Source: Planctomycetaceae bacterium (lineage in GTDB: Bacteria; Planctomycetota; Planctomycetia; Planctomycetales; Planctomycetaceae). Taken from it: 46,687 nt of DNA. Location of the stretch: the NCBI GenBank assembly GCA_020426515.1, contig JAGQPW010000025.1, positions 1-46,687 on the forward strand, in the 5' to 3' direction. Positions 16,934 through 25,801 of this stretch are shown piece by piece (positions within the stretch are counted from its first letter, which is position 1; every line of letters starts with the position of its first letter). A program made the position numbers and the translations under genes. Below the pieces are notes generated by a model, which searched no databases, had not been told where the DNA came from, and saw nothing but the letters and a program-made list of their open reading frames with translations.

Positions 16934-19900
16934 TCAGCCTGTAATCTCCTCATCCCTGCCATTTGACGGGGGAAACAGGGCGGGTTGTTTCTCCTCGGTC
17001 GTCACTCGGGAGGAGCGTTTGCGTTTCCCTGTCCCTCGGGCTCCCTCGCTCGCAAGTTGCTGCAATGACTCAGGCTGCAGTTCCACCACATCGTCCAGCG
17101 ACAGGCTGCGTCCCAGTTCTACGGTGCGGCGGTGGCATGTCAGCAGCAGAATCTGATGCGTTTCTCCCAGTCCCTGCAGGGCGCGCAGCGTTTCCAAGGC
17201 CCGATTGTCGTCGAAGTTGACGAGCACATCATCCAGCACCAGCGGCAGCGGATCATGCTTGCGGGCGTAATCCGTGACATAGGCCAGCCGAATGGCGAGA
17301 AACAACTGTTCACGCGTTCCGGTACTGAGCTCTTCGGGTTTGCGCCGAGTCCCCGCATGATCAACGACGCGAATGACTCCCGGCTCTTCCAGCGACGACT
17401 GCAGTTGACGATACCTTCCTCCCGTCAAGCGAGACAACCAGTCCCCCACATCAGCCAGCAATCTCGGCTGATGGTGCTTCTCGAAGCGGCTGAGAGCGCG
17501 CTGCATCATCGCTTCGGCCAGTGCCAGCGGAGCCCAGCGATCGACCGCCTGTGCGAACTCAGAACGGAGGTGTTCCAGCCGGTTCGCCAAACGGTCCACG
17601 TGCGAAGAGTCGGCCCAGTCCTGCAACTTTTGACGAATGGCCCCAATCTGTTCGGCTTCCTCCTGGTATTGCCGCTCCTTCTCGGTTCGGTCCCGACGAA
17701 CCTGCTCCAACTGGCTGCCCAGTTCTCCTTCATTCAGATCGCCAAGTTGAGATGCATCGGCTCCCAGTTCCTGCAGCGGGATGTCACACTCCCTGATCGC
17801 GCGGTCCAGTTGCTCACGATCCTGAAACTGCGTGAGCGTTGATGTCAGGTCGACGTCCGCCGCGAGTCCAGCTGCGATACGAACCTCTTTTAACTGCTGC
17901 GTCCAATGTTCCTGCATCCGTTGCAGGTCCGCGAGCTTACGGGCCGATTCACTCGCCTGAGCCTGCCGCTGTGCGCGAATCAATTCAGCGTTCTTTGTCG
18001 CTTCGAGTTCAGTCGACAGCATCGACAGAGTGACGGTCGCCGAATCTGCGGACCAGGGAGAATCCTCGGCCGGCAACAGAGCCTTAACTGCCGTGTCAAA
18101 CTCCTTGAGCCGTGTCCGTGTTTCCAACTCCTGATGTTCGAGACGGCGAACTTCTTCCAGCCCGCGCTGCAGTTCAAGCAGGCTGTCGAGCGTACGCTCG
18201 GCGGCATCCAAACTGAGTTCCTCCGGGAAATTCAGTTCCTTGAGCAGCTTGCGACGGTCCGCTTCCAGCTGCCCCTCACGCAGACTGAGTTGCGTCAGTT
18301 CATTTTCCAATTGCTCCCAGCGCTCGGTAAGTGCGGCTAGTTCCTCGTCCAGCCGATTGCGATCGGCGATGGTTCGCTGCGCCGTATCGAATTCGGTACG
18401 TGCCGCCTTCAGTGCCGCTGAAGTCGAGGGGGCATCGGGGAATGCCTTTCGCAACTCCAGCTCAAACGGCGCCAACTTCTGAAGCAGTTCCTCGCAGAGG
18501 TCTTCGGTCCGCTGCTGTTCCTCGGTCGCCTCAATGTACCGCTCGAAATGCTGCCGCCACTCCAGCATGGGAGCGGGAGCGGCGGGAACGATGCCCAACG
18601 GAGACCAGAGATCCAGCCATGACTGCCGCAGTGCGTCATACGCCTTCTGCTTAATCAGAAGGTTTTCCTGATCGTCGGCCAGTTGTTGCTCCTGACGCTC
18701 AACGCGGCTCGTCAGCTGGTCGCGTCGGGCGAGGAGTTCGGCCTGTGAGTACTGCAGATCGGCCAGACGGTCCGCTTCCGCCAGCAGATTTGCAAACTCG
18801 TCTGCCACCGCTTCGTATTGCCCTGCGGCAAGCCACTCCTGCAGCTCCGCTTCGGCGGTCGCATCGCCATCAATGTAGCGGCGTCGCAACAGATCCCAAC
18901 CCAGGTTGCGGCGTTCCCGCAGATTCAGCAGGTGTTGACGATCAAGCTGTGGATGCAGTCGATCAAACTCCGCGAGATCCTGTCGCCACTCGCACAGTTC
19001 ATCATGCAGCTTCTCGACGCGAGCCGTCCACTGCTCTACGGCGGCCTGAGCCGTTTGCCATTGGCCACGCCAGTCTTCAAGAGCTTCAGTCAATGGGACA
19101 GCAAGCTGCGTCCAGTCTTCTGGGGCATTGTCGCATGTGGCACCAGCGCTGCGCAGTTTGCGTTCCAACTGGCCCCGCAGTCGGTCCGTTTCTTTGCGCT
19201 GCGCGGCAACCCTCGAATCCACGCCCTGTTGTTCGCGTTCCTGTTCTTTCCAGGTTTCGCTACGGTCCAGCAAGTCGTCGAGCGACTCGACGGAACGATG
19301 AGCTGGCAGCTTTTCCAGTTGCTGACGAACAGACTTCAAGTCCCGTTCGAGGTCGGGACGCCTCGCCGCGCAAGCCGCTTTTTCCTTGTCCAGCTCCGTC
19401 TGCAATTTGAGCAGGGCCTGCAGTTGTTCTCGCTGCTTCAGACCGATCTTCAGTGACTCGACATCCTCAAGCGTCCAGTCGCTGCCGATCCGTTCCAGAT
19501 CGGTTTGAAGGCTCGCCTGCAAGTCATCGCGTTTTCGGATGAGGTTCGGCAACTCCCGCTCCAGTGCTTCCATTTGCGAGAGCTGCTGACCCAGCGAGCC
19601 AATGGCTGCGGTGTGGTCGAGCAGGTGCTGCTGGGCAGCCGTCAGTTCGTCATCGGCGTCGACCTGTTGTCCTGCCGATTCCCGTTGAACCTCATTGATG
19701 TCCCGTTCCACTTCAAACAGCCGGTCGCGGGCTTGTCCCAGTTCCTTGGCTCGATCGCCCGTCAATTCCGCCGGCAGACTCAACTGGCTTCGTTGGGCTC
19801 GCAAGCTTTCACGACGACGATAATGAGGCAGAACTTTCAGCTGCTGTTCAAGCCGCTGTTCGTGCCGCTGCAGTTCCTGCAGGTCTCGTTTCAGTTCATC

Positions 19901-20554
19901 CGCCGCAGCAATACGCTTCTTCAGTTCGGTTTGCGTCCGGTCATATTCCTGAGGCGGCACAAGAGCATTGCGGTATTCCTTCTCGCATGTGTTGATGTCC
20001 CCCTGGAGATTGAGCAACACCTGCTTTTTTCCACGCAGCTTGAACAAAGACTCCCGTTCCGTGGCCAGTGCCCCCTGAACGCGTCTGAACTTCTCCAGTC
20101 CGCCCCACCCCCCGGTAAATAACGATTCGCCGAGCCCCGCGTTTTTGAGACTTTCTTCCCCTTCGAACAGTTCTCGCAGCGAGAATGCGAACAGATTATT
20201 GAAGAGTTGAGCACTCGCCCCAGAGAGAATCTGGGCGAGGGTCGCTTCGTCGACGGGATCTCTGTTGTCTTCCCAATGCCCGCTAATAATGTCCTGTCGA
20301 CGCATTTGTCGACGGAATTTGAGTATGCGGCCATCGCGAAGCTGCAAGCGGGCCTGCGCGGCAATCCCTCCGGCGTTCCAGTCGAGTCCATGGGCACGGG
20401 ACGGAAAGCCAAACAGCGTTTCGCGAACAAGACGCAGCAGCGTCGATTTTCCGGCCTCGTTCGGACCGTAAACGACCTGCAGTCCCCCGGTGAAGTTCAG
20501 GGGACGCCCGTCCAGCACGCCAAAGTTTTCGCCTTCAATCGCCAGTAGTTTCAT
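16934..20554 (-). CDS. YhaN/SbcC-like large coiled-coil ATPase (AAA_27)
   Basis: The 1206-aa protein has an SMC-like layout. The N-terminal Walker A is GPNEAGKST (30-38) in the context NFTGGLQVVYGPNEAG. The central part (about 170-1000) is mostly long coiled coil, rich in Leu, Glu, Arg and Gln, with an interrupted middle. The C-terminus carries the ABC signature (LSTGTREQLFLAIRLA) and Walker B (LPLVLDDVLVNFDD), then a basic tail (GKRKRSSR). Such proteins (YhaN, related to SbcC/Rad50) usually pair with a YhaO/SbcD-type nuclease in DNA end processing, but no such nuclease gene is adjacent. The ATG has GGAG upstream. It is divergent from the metal-binding lipoprotein gene. Confidence 0.9.
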   Translation of the reverse strand: MKLLAIEGENFGVLDGRPLNFTGGLQVVYGPNEAGKSTLLRLVRETLFGFPSRAHGLDWNAGGIAAQARLQLRDGRILKFRRQMRRQDIISGHWEDNRDPVDEATLAQILSGASAQLFNNLFAFSLRELFEGEESLKNAGLGESLFTGGWGGLEKFRRVQGALATERESLFKLRGKKQVLLNLQGDINTCEKEYRNALVPPQEYDRTQTELKKRIAAADELKRDLQELQRHEQRLEQQLKVLPHYRRRESLRAQRSQLSLPAELTGDRAKELGQARDRLFEVERDINEVQRESAGQQVDADDELTAAQQHLLDHTAAIGSLGQQLSQMEALERELPNLIRKRDDLQASLQTDLERIGSDWTLEDVESLKIGLKQREQLQALLKLQTELDKEKAACAARRPDLERDLKSVRQQLEKLPAHRSVESLDDLLDRSETWKEQEREQQGVDSRVAAQRKETDRLRGQLERKLRSAGATCDNAPEDWTQLAVPLTEALEDWRGQWQTAQAAVEQWTARVEKLHDELCEWRQDLAEFDRLHPQLDRQHLLNLRERRNLGWDLLRRRYIDGDATAEAELQEWLAAGQYEAVADEFANLLAEADRLADLQYSQAELLARRDQLTSRVERQEQQLADDQENLLIKQKAYDALRQSWLDLWSPLGIVPAAPAPMLEWRQHFERYIEATEEQQRTEDLCEELLQKLAPFELELRKAFPDAPSTSAALKAARTEFDTAQRTIADRNRLDEELAALTERWEQLENELTQLSLREGQLEADRRKLLKELNFPEELSLDAAERTLDSLLELQRGLEEVRRLEHQELETRTRLKEFDTAVKALLPAEDSPWSADSATVTLSMLSTELEATKNAELIRAQRQAQASESARKLADLQRMQEHWTQQLKEVRIAAGLAADVDLTSTLTQFQDREQLDRAIRECDIPLQELGADASQLGDLNEGELGSQLEQVRRDRTEKERQYQEEAEQIGAIRQKLQDWADSSHVDRLANRLEHLRSEFAQAVDRWAPLALAEAMMQRALSRFEKHHQPRLLADVGDWLSRLTGGRYRQLQSSLEEPGVIRVVDHAGTRRKPEELSTGTREQLFLAIRLAYVTDYARKHDPLPLVLDDVLVNFDDNRALETLRALQGLGETHQILLLTCHRRTVELGRSLSLDDVVELQPESLQQLASEGARGTGKRKRSSRVTTEEKQPALFPPSNGRDEEITG

Positions 20555-20759
20555 GTATTCCCGCTCCGTCGTCCGGAGCGACGCGGCTCCAGACCTTTCT
20601 GCACATTCTCAGGCCTCGCATCATAGCGTGTTGCCTCGCCATTCGCCGCCTGTCTCGACCCGAGACTGTTGCGCTGTGATCTCCTGCGACTGGCGAATGG
20701 GAACTGGCCGCTGTAAGTTCCGGTTGACGACCAACTCATTTTCGCCGAAAGCCCGCCCG

Positions 20760-21749
20760 ATGACGATCTCCATCCCGCGACTGATTCCCGGACTGCTGTG
20801 CTGGAGCCTGCTGCTGTTGACGGGATGTCCGCAATCCCCGGTGGAGTCCCCGCAGCGAACCGGGTCATACCGGATCGTCACCACGACCGGGATGGTGACC
20901 GATCTCGTGAGGCAGGTGGCCGGTTCACATGCCGAGGTGATCGGCCTGATGGGAGAAGGTATCGATCCGCACCTGTATCGTCCGACGCCTCACGACAGCG
21001 GGCAGATCATGGGAGCCGACGTCGTCTTCTATTCAGGATTGAAGCTCGAAGGTCAGATGGAGGCTGCACTGGAACTGGCCGGAAAGCAGGGACGCCCCAT
21101 TGCCGCTGTCACCGAGAAACTCCCCGAGGAAAGCATTCGACACCCCGAAGGAACCGTAGGACATCCCGACCCGCATGTGTGGCACGATCCGAATTTGTGG
21201 GGACAGTGTGCGGTACATGTGGCCGAAGTCCTGGCCGCATACGATCCGCCGCATGCCGAGGACTACCGCAAGAACGCACTCGACTATCAGGCACAACTCA
21301 AGGAGCTTGATGAGTTTGCCCGCAAGGTGCTGCAGGAGATTCCTGCAGGACAGCGACATCTGGTGACGGCTCACGATGCGTTTGAATACTTCGCTCGCAC
21401 CTACGGACTGAGCGTCCATTCCGTTCAAGGCATAACAACGGAGTCGGAACCGGGTCTGCAGGACACCAACAAGCTGGTCGACTTCCTTGTGGAGAATCAA
21501 ATCCCCGCACTGTTTGTCGAATCGACGGTCAATCCCGCGCATCTCCGCGCGGTGATCGAAGGAGCTGCTTCGCGAGGCTGGAAAGTCAGCGTCGGAGGAA
21601 CTCTGTACTCCGATGCGATGGGCGCTCCCGGCACCTACGAAGGAACGTACATCGGCATGATTGACCACAACGTGGCCACCATTGCCCGTGAATTGGGATC
21701 CCAGTGGGACGGAGCCATGTCATTCAAGGAATCGCGCGAAGCCAAGTGA
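20760..21749 (+). CDS. Zn/Mn ABC transporter substrate-binding lipoprotein (TroA/ZnuA family)
   Basis: About 329 aa from ATG 20760; the open frame continues 90 codons upstream but overlaps the start of the ATPase gene. A lipoprotein signal ends in LLLLTGC, so Cys is lipidated and the protein is membrane-tethered. Family marks are VTTTGMVTDLVRQVAG, GIDPHLYRPTP (metal His), the His-rich loop VGHPDPHVWHDP, and TAHDAFEYFARTY with a later FVESTVNP. The C-terminal IDHNVATIARELG fits manganese/zinc/iron-binding members. No ATPase or permease gene is adjacent, since the next gene is on the other strand. It is an orphan component here. Confidence 0.9.
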   Translation: MTISIPRLIPGLLCWSLLLLTGCPQSPVESPQRTGSYRIVTTTGMVTDLVRQVAGSHAEVIGLMGEGIDPHLYRPTPHDSGQIMGADVVFYSGLKLEGQMEAALELAGKQGRPIAAVTEKLPEESIRHPEGTVGHPDPHVWHDPNLWGQCAVHVAEVLAAYDPPHAEDYRKNALDYQAQLKELDEFARKVLQEIPAGQRHLVTAHDAFEYFARTYGLSVHSVQGITTESEPGLQDTNKLVDFLVENQIPALFVESTVNPAHLRAVIEGAASRGWKVSVGGTLYSDAMGAPGTYEGTYIGMIDHNVATIARELGSQWDGAMSFKESREAK

Positions 21750-21784
21750 CCATGACGGCTTGCACGAACAAATACTCCAGCAAT

Positions 21785-22462
21785 TCAATTGCAGCTGAAA
21801 GCCGGCGCGGACTGCAGCGGTCGACGACGAACGACATCTCTGAGATGGTCGAGCAGCAGATCGCTACGCAGGTCGACATTGCTGATGCTCAGCAGTTCGG
21901 CTGCCGCTGTCGGAGACAGCGACAAGCTTTGGGAGAGTACGTCCGTCAAGCAGCCTAGCGACAACTCATGACGCAGCAGCGACTCAAACAAGTCCAGTGA
22001 CTCCAGGTCGTAGACCTCCTGAAAGAGCTCCAGCAGTTCATCTCGACGATGCGTTCGATCGATCGCAGAGGGAGCAGGATAGCGATCGGCCACGGCCACG
22101 ACTTCCGCCATTCGCAGTGGACCGCAGGTCGTTTCCGCCTCGACCCGCATACGACACAGTCCACGCACGATGACCACCGAGCGTTCGCCCGGGGCATTGT
22201 GCTGGACGGTAACCTCGGCCAGGCAGCCGTGTGCGTGAAATGGGGCAGCAGCCATGTCCGAACGGATCTCCCATCCGGGTTGGAGAGTCGTCAGCCCCAG
22301 GAGTCGATTCCCGTCCCGCAGATGCTGCATCAACGCAGAATTCGCCGGCCCACTCAATTGCAGGGGCTGTACCGCATACGGCATCACCACAGCCACTGGC
22401 ATTGCCAGCAGTGGAACGCTGCCCTGGAATCTGGACCAGTTCGACGCAGTCTCAATGGACAT
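21785..22462 (-). CDS. Lon N-terminal (substrate-binding) domain protein
   Basis: About 225 aa from ATG 22462 (a TTG at 22474 extends it by four). The first 110 residues match the Lon/PUA-like substrate-binding domain: PLLAMPVAVVMPYAVQPLQL, then GNRLLGLTTLQPGW, then GCLAEVTVQHNAPGERSVVIVRG. A helical C-terminal part follows (DLFESLLRHELSLG, TAAAELLSISNVDLRSDLLL). There is no AAA or protease domain, so it is a stand-alone domain protein as in many bacteria, with unclear function. The DUF309 gene lies just upstream on the same strand (49 bases). Confidence 0.85.
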   Translation of the reverse strand: MSIETASNWSRFQGSVPLLAMPVAVVMPYAVQPLQLSGPANSALMQHLRDGNRLLGLTTLQPGWEIRSDMAAAPFHAHGCLAEVTVQHNAPGERSVVIVRGLCRMRVEAETTCGPLRMAEVVAVADRYPAPSAIDRTHRRDELLELFQEVYDLESLDLFESLLRHELSLGCLTDVLSQSLSLSPTAAAELLSISNVDLRSDLLLDHLRDVVRRRPLQSAPAFSCN

Positions 22463-22511
22463 GAAGATTGCCAATCACAACAGCAATGTCGGTCGCAAGA
22501 GACCGGTTTGC

Positions 22512-22901
22512 TCAGGAGCGGGAAGGATGGAATATCAACAAAGGAATACGCTGAGGATCGATCGCAACGCCCTGGGGATAACCACTGCTCACTTGCAGCA
22601 GTTCCTCGAAACAATGGTCGAATTCAACGCGAAATCGTCGCAGCTCCAGACCGCGACAGGTATCGCCGTAGGGGGCCAGATAACGGACTGCGGAGTCGTG
22701 CATTTTCCGGGCACCGCCCAGATTTCCTTCGGAGAAGTGAAACAGCGCAACCGCCGCATGAATCAATCCCTGATAAAACTCCCGGGATTCATCGAGCGTT
22801 TCCGACCAGAGTTCTTCGAGCACATCGTGGCAGGCGAAGAACTCCTGGGCGTTGAACAGCTCAATGGCCTCCGAGAACCGGGGATCTGTCATGACCGTCA
22901 T
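22512..22901 (-). CDS. DUF309 domain protein
   Basis: About 129 aa; starts at ATG 22901 or 22892 are equally plausible and no strong ribosome site decides. The DUF309 core is clear: FFACHDVLEELW, EFYQGLIHAAVALFH, then GNLGGARKMHDSAVRYL. The His/Asp/Glu pattern (HDVLEELW) is invariant in the family. Its function is unknown. It probably forms a two-gene unit with the Lon-domain gene that follows. Confidence 0.88.
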   Translation of the reverse strand: MTVMTDPRFSEAIELFNAQEFFACHDVLEELWSETLDESREFYQGLIHAAVALFHFSEGNLGGARKMHDSAVRYLAPYGDTCRGLELRRFRVEFDHCFEELLQVSSGYPQGVAIDPQRIPLLIFHPSRS

Positions 22902-23029
22902 CAGGCTCAGTTTGGAAGTGGACAACTATCCCTGTCGAGGCCATCCGCAATGAGAACGGAAAGCCGGAGGTACGAAGCCCACCCCCCGGACAGCGTGTGC
23001 GCTTGTGTCGACTTTTGGCAACACGTCGA

Positions 23030-24205
23030 TCACGTATACCGCTCAAACGTCAGCGGGTCGTCGGAACGCGGGTTCGCCACTCGCAGAACCACGTTTCCTT
23101 CCAGAACATCGGTCAGCAGTTCGCCACACAGCTCTTTTCGCCAGCCATCGAGCAGCTTTGGCGGCGGCGCGGAGTCCTGTTCCAACAGATACCAGCGAAC
23201 CACGTTGTTCAAATCTGCCGAGGTCCCGACGATCGACATGGAGAGCCCCAACTCCTGGCAGCGATTTGCCAGCGCCAGCCCCAGGATACGCCCCAGAACT
23301 TCATCCTGTTGCGGATGCTGAGGATTGGTGACTCGTGGCGGCAGCTGATCATCCGGAAGATTCGCCGCGCTCGCAATCACTTCCAGCATCTCATCGGCCA
23401 GTCGCTGATAGTCACGGCGGTTCATGCCACGTGTGACGTTGAGATCCTTAACCGTGCGCGGGGCGCGCTTGGCCAGTTCCATCAACAGGTCATCTCGCAG
23501 GATAAACCGAGCCGGCTTATCGAGATCGCTGGCACGCTTGTCGCGCCAGTTGAACAGTGCCTGAGCCACAGCCAGTTCGCGCGACTTCAAACGCGCCACG
23601 GATGGCAAACGCAACCATCCCGGTCGATTTTCGTCGGCAACGATGTCGTTGACGAACCGTTGAAACTCGGTCCAGGCCCAATCCAGTCGACCCAGCTTCT
23701 TCAGCTGCTGTTCCTGTTTCGTCCAGATGTCAATCAGGTGACGCACATCTTCGGCGGCGTACTCCAGCTGGTGCGGCGTGAGCGGTCGGCGTTCCCAATC
23801 GGATCGGGTTTCCTTGCCATGGACCGATTTGCCCAGCACACGCTGAACCAGGTTCCCATGCGAAATGGGGAACCCTCGGGAGAGCAGCCCTTCCGCAATC
23901 TGCACATCGATCAACTTGCCTGGCGGACGTTGCGTGGCGAAGTAACAGAACCGCACTTCTTCGCGACCACCATGAATAATGATCGTGGTCTCCTCATCGG
24001 CCATGATGTCCCACCAGGCACTGAGATCATGCACCTCAAACGGGTCCACACAGACCTCGCCATCGGGCAGGCCAAACTGCAACAGGCACAGCCGGGGACG
24101 ATAATACGATTCAGCCACGAACTCCGTATCAAAGGCAACCCGACCGGCTGCGCGAATTCGCTCGCAAAGGGCATCGAATTCAGGTTGAGTGGTAATCAGC
24201 GACAT
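23030..24205 (-). CDS. rnd: RNase D-like 3'-5' exonuclease with HRDC domain
   Basis: About 391 aa from ATG 24205. The DEDDy exonuclease domain comes first: Asp26 and Glu28 (FDTEFV), and Tyr149-x3-Asp153 (YAAEDVRHL). The second motif reads HGGREEVRF, so Glu83 stands where RNase D has Asp; this could weaken or alter metal binding. A helical HRDC-like region follows (RDKRASDLDKPARFILRDD). RNase D trims tRNA and small RNA 3' ends in the cytoplasm. The sulfatase gene ends 54 bases upstream on the same strand. Confidence 0.88.
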   Translation of the reverse strand: MSLITTQPEFDALCERIRAAGRVAFDTEFVAESYYRPRLCLLQFGLPDGEVCVDPFEVHDLSAWWDIMADEETTIIIHGGREEVRFCYFATQRPPGKLIDVQIAEGLLSRGFPISHGNLVQRVLGKSVHGKETRSDWERRPLTPHQLEYAAEDVRHLIDIWTKQEQQLKKLGRLDWAWTEFQRFVNDIVADENRPGWLRLPSVARLKSRELAVAQALFNWRDKRASDLDKPARFILRDDLLMELAKRAPRTVKDLNVTRGMNRRDYQRLADEMLEVIASAANLPDDQLPPRVTNPQHPQQDEVLGRILGLALANRCQELGLSMSIVGTSADLNNVVRWYLLEQDSAPPPKLLDGWRKELCGELLTDVLEGNVVLRVANPRSDDPLTFERYT

Positions 24206-24259
24206 CAGGTGATTCAAATATTCAAGAGGAAGACTCCGGTCACGCCGGCAGTCGCGAGC

Positions 24260-25669
24260 TTATTGGCGGCGGCGGTCGCGAATCAACTCGCGTGCACGAT
24301 CTGGATCAAATTGAGGATTCGGCGTGGGCATTGTCGCACCGGTTTCTGATCGCCATCGAGCCAATTGCTCGCGCAGGACCTGTGCCCGCTGAGGGTCTTG
24401 CATCGCGAGATTGTGCAGCTCTTCAGGGTCATCAAGCAGGTTGAACAGTTCCACCTTCCCGGTCTCAAAGAACTCAATCAGCTTCCAGTCACGCGAGCGA
24501 ATTGCCCCGGCAGGTGTGCTGTGGTGGTAGTGTGGGTAGTGAAAATAGAGGGCATCGCGTTCCAGCTTCGTAGTGGGATCCAGCAACAGCGGCACCAGAC
24601 TCACGCCATCGAGCGGCTGATGTGGAATCTCTGGAGTTGCCTCCGTCTGAGCCACTTCCAGAAACGTCGGCCAGAAATCGACACTGATCGTCGGTTCTGG
24701 ACAGATTGATCCGGCGGGAACCTTGCCGGGCCAGCGAACAATGAGTGGAACGCGAATCCCTCCTTCGTAGAGACTCCCCTTTTCATTGCGGAGCGGAGAG
24801 TTCGATGACACAAACTGACCACCATGCGCTGAGCGGCTGAGTCCTCCATTGTCGGAAGTGATCACCAGGAGCGTCTCCTCGGCCAGATCGAGTTCCTCCA
24901 GCACCTGAACAATGCGTCCGACGCTTTCATCCACATGCTTCACCATCGCCGCGTAGGTGGAATGGTCGTTGAACCCGACCGGTCGTGGCTTTTGCTCGAA
25001 GTGGCGAATCGTTTCGGGCCGGGCTTCCAGCGGGATGTGAACGGCGAAGTGAGAAAGCTGAACAAAAAAGGGACGTTCTCGATACTCCCGTATAAAGTCG
25101 ATGGTGCGATCGGTGAGAAACTCGGCGAGGTAGGTTCCCTCGGGCACATCGACAGGCGGACTGGTCCGGAACTTGAAATGCCGACCACTGGTGACCAGCG
25201 AGGCATCGTAGCCTTGCCTGTCCGGCTCGAATTCCCGCCCCCCCAAGTGCCACTTGCCAAAGTAGCCGGTGACGTATCCACAGATTTTCAGTGCTTCTGC
25301 CGGGGTCACCATTTCCAGTGGCAATTCGCCGCGAACCGGAGGGACGTTCAGCCTGGCAAACGGGTATGGGTGCCCCGGAATGAAGTCGGTAATTCCGAAC
25401 CGCGACTGATACTGGCCGCTTTGAATACTTGCCCGCGTGGGCGAGCAGACGGCTCCAGCAGCATAGAAGTCGGTAAATCGGCATCCCTGCGCAGCGACTC
25501 GATCGATCTCCGGCGACTCATAAAAGCCCGTGGAGTCATAACAGCCAAGATGAGGCCATCCCAAATCATCAACCAGAATGAGGATGATGTTGGACTGTCG
25601 GGCCGCGAAGCTGGAATTCGGAACGCCGAACACCAGCACAATCAGCAGGACAGTCCATCTCATGGTCAT
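24260..25669 (-). CDS. Secreted formylglycine-dependent sulfatase
   Basis: The 469-aa protein has a signal peptide (MRWTVLLIVLVFGVPNSSFAA). The sulfatase active site is complete: metal Asp34-Asp35 (LVDDLGWPHLGCYDS), then CSPTRAS with Cys75-x-Pro-x-Arg79, the signature for Cys-to-formylglycine conversion, then GYFGKWHLGG and, later, SDNGGLSRSAHG. Such enzymes remove sulfate from polysaccharides and are very common in planctomycetes. It would act in the periplasm or outside. Substrate and linkage specificity cannot be read from sequence. No sulfatase-maturing enzyme gene is nearby. Confidence 0.94.
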   Translation of the reverse strand: MTMRWTVLLIVLVFGVPNSSFAARQSNIILILVDDLGWPHLGCYDSTGFYESPEIDRVAAQGCRFTDFYAAGAVCSPTRASIQSGQYQSRFGITDFIPGHPYPFARLNVPPVRGELPLEMVTPAEALKICGYVTGYFGKWHLGGREFEPDRQGYDASLVTSGRHFKFRTSPPVDVPEGTYLAEFLTDRTIDFIREYRERPFFVQLSHFAVHIPLEARPETIRHFEQKPRPVGFNDHSTYAAMVKHVDESVGRIVQVLEELDLAEETLLVITSDNGGLSRSAHGGQFVSSNSPLRNEKGSLYEGGIRVPLIVRWPGKVPAGSICPEPTISVDFWPTFLEVAQTEATPEIPHQPLDGVSLVPLLLDPTTKLERDALYFHYPHYHHSTPAGAIRSRDWKLIEFFETGKVELFNLLDDPEELHNLAMQDPQRAQVLREQLARWRSETGATMPTPNPQFDPDRARELIRDRRRQ

Positions 25670-25801
25670 GGCAATACTCGCGACATCACACTGGAAACTG
25701 GATGCGAACAGGACCGCGCTGGCAGCCTCGCAGACGAGGTCTGCCAGCGTTGAATTCTTGAGTCACTGGTCGCACACATGCCAGCCACGTGGGATCGCTT
25801 G

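Noticed and set aside
17132..17842. 236-aa plus-strand open frame
   Set aside because: Antisense to the YhaN-like ATPase coiled coil.
20490..20759. N-terminal extension of the metal-binding lipoprotein
   Set aside because: It overlaps the start of the ATPase gene and precedes the lipoprotein signal, which must be N-terminal.
22254..23321. 355-aa plus-strand open frame
   Set aside because: Antisense to DUF309 and Lon-domain genes; no ribosome site and no domain pattern.
22997..24349. 450-aa plus-strand open frame
   Set aside because: It lies antisense to the RNase D gene, which has catalytic motifs and a normal length. The plus-strand protein shows no family pattern, as expected for a shadow frame in G+C-rich DNA.
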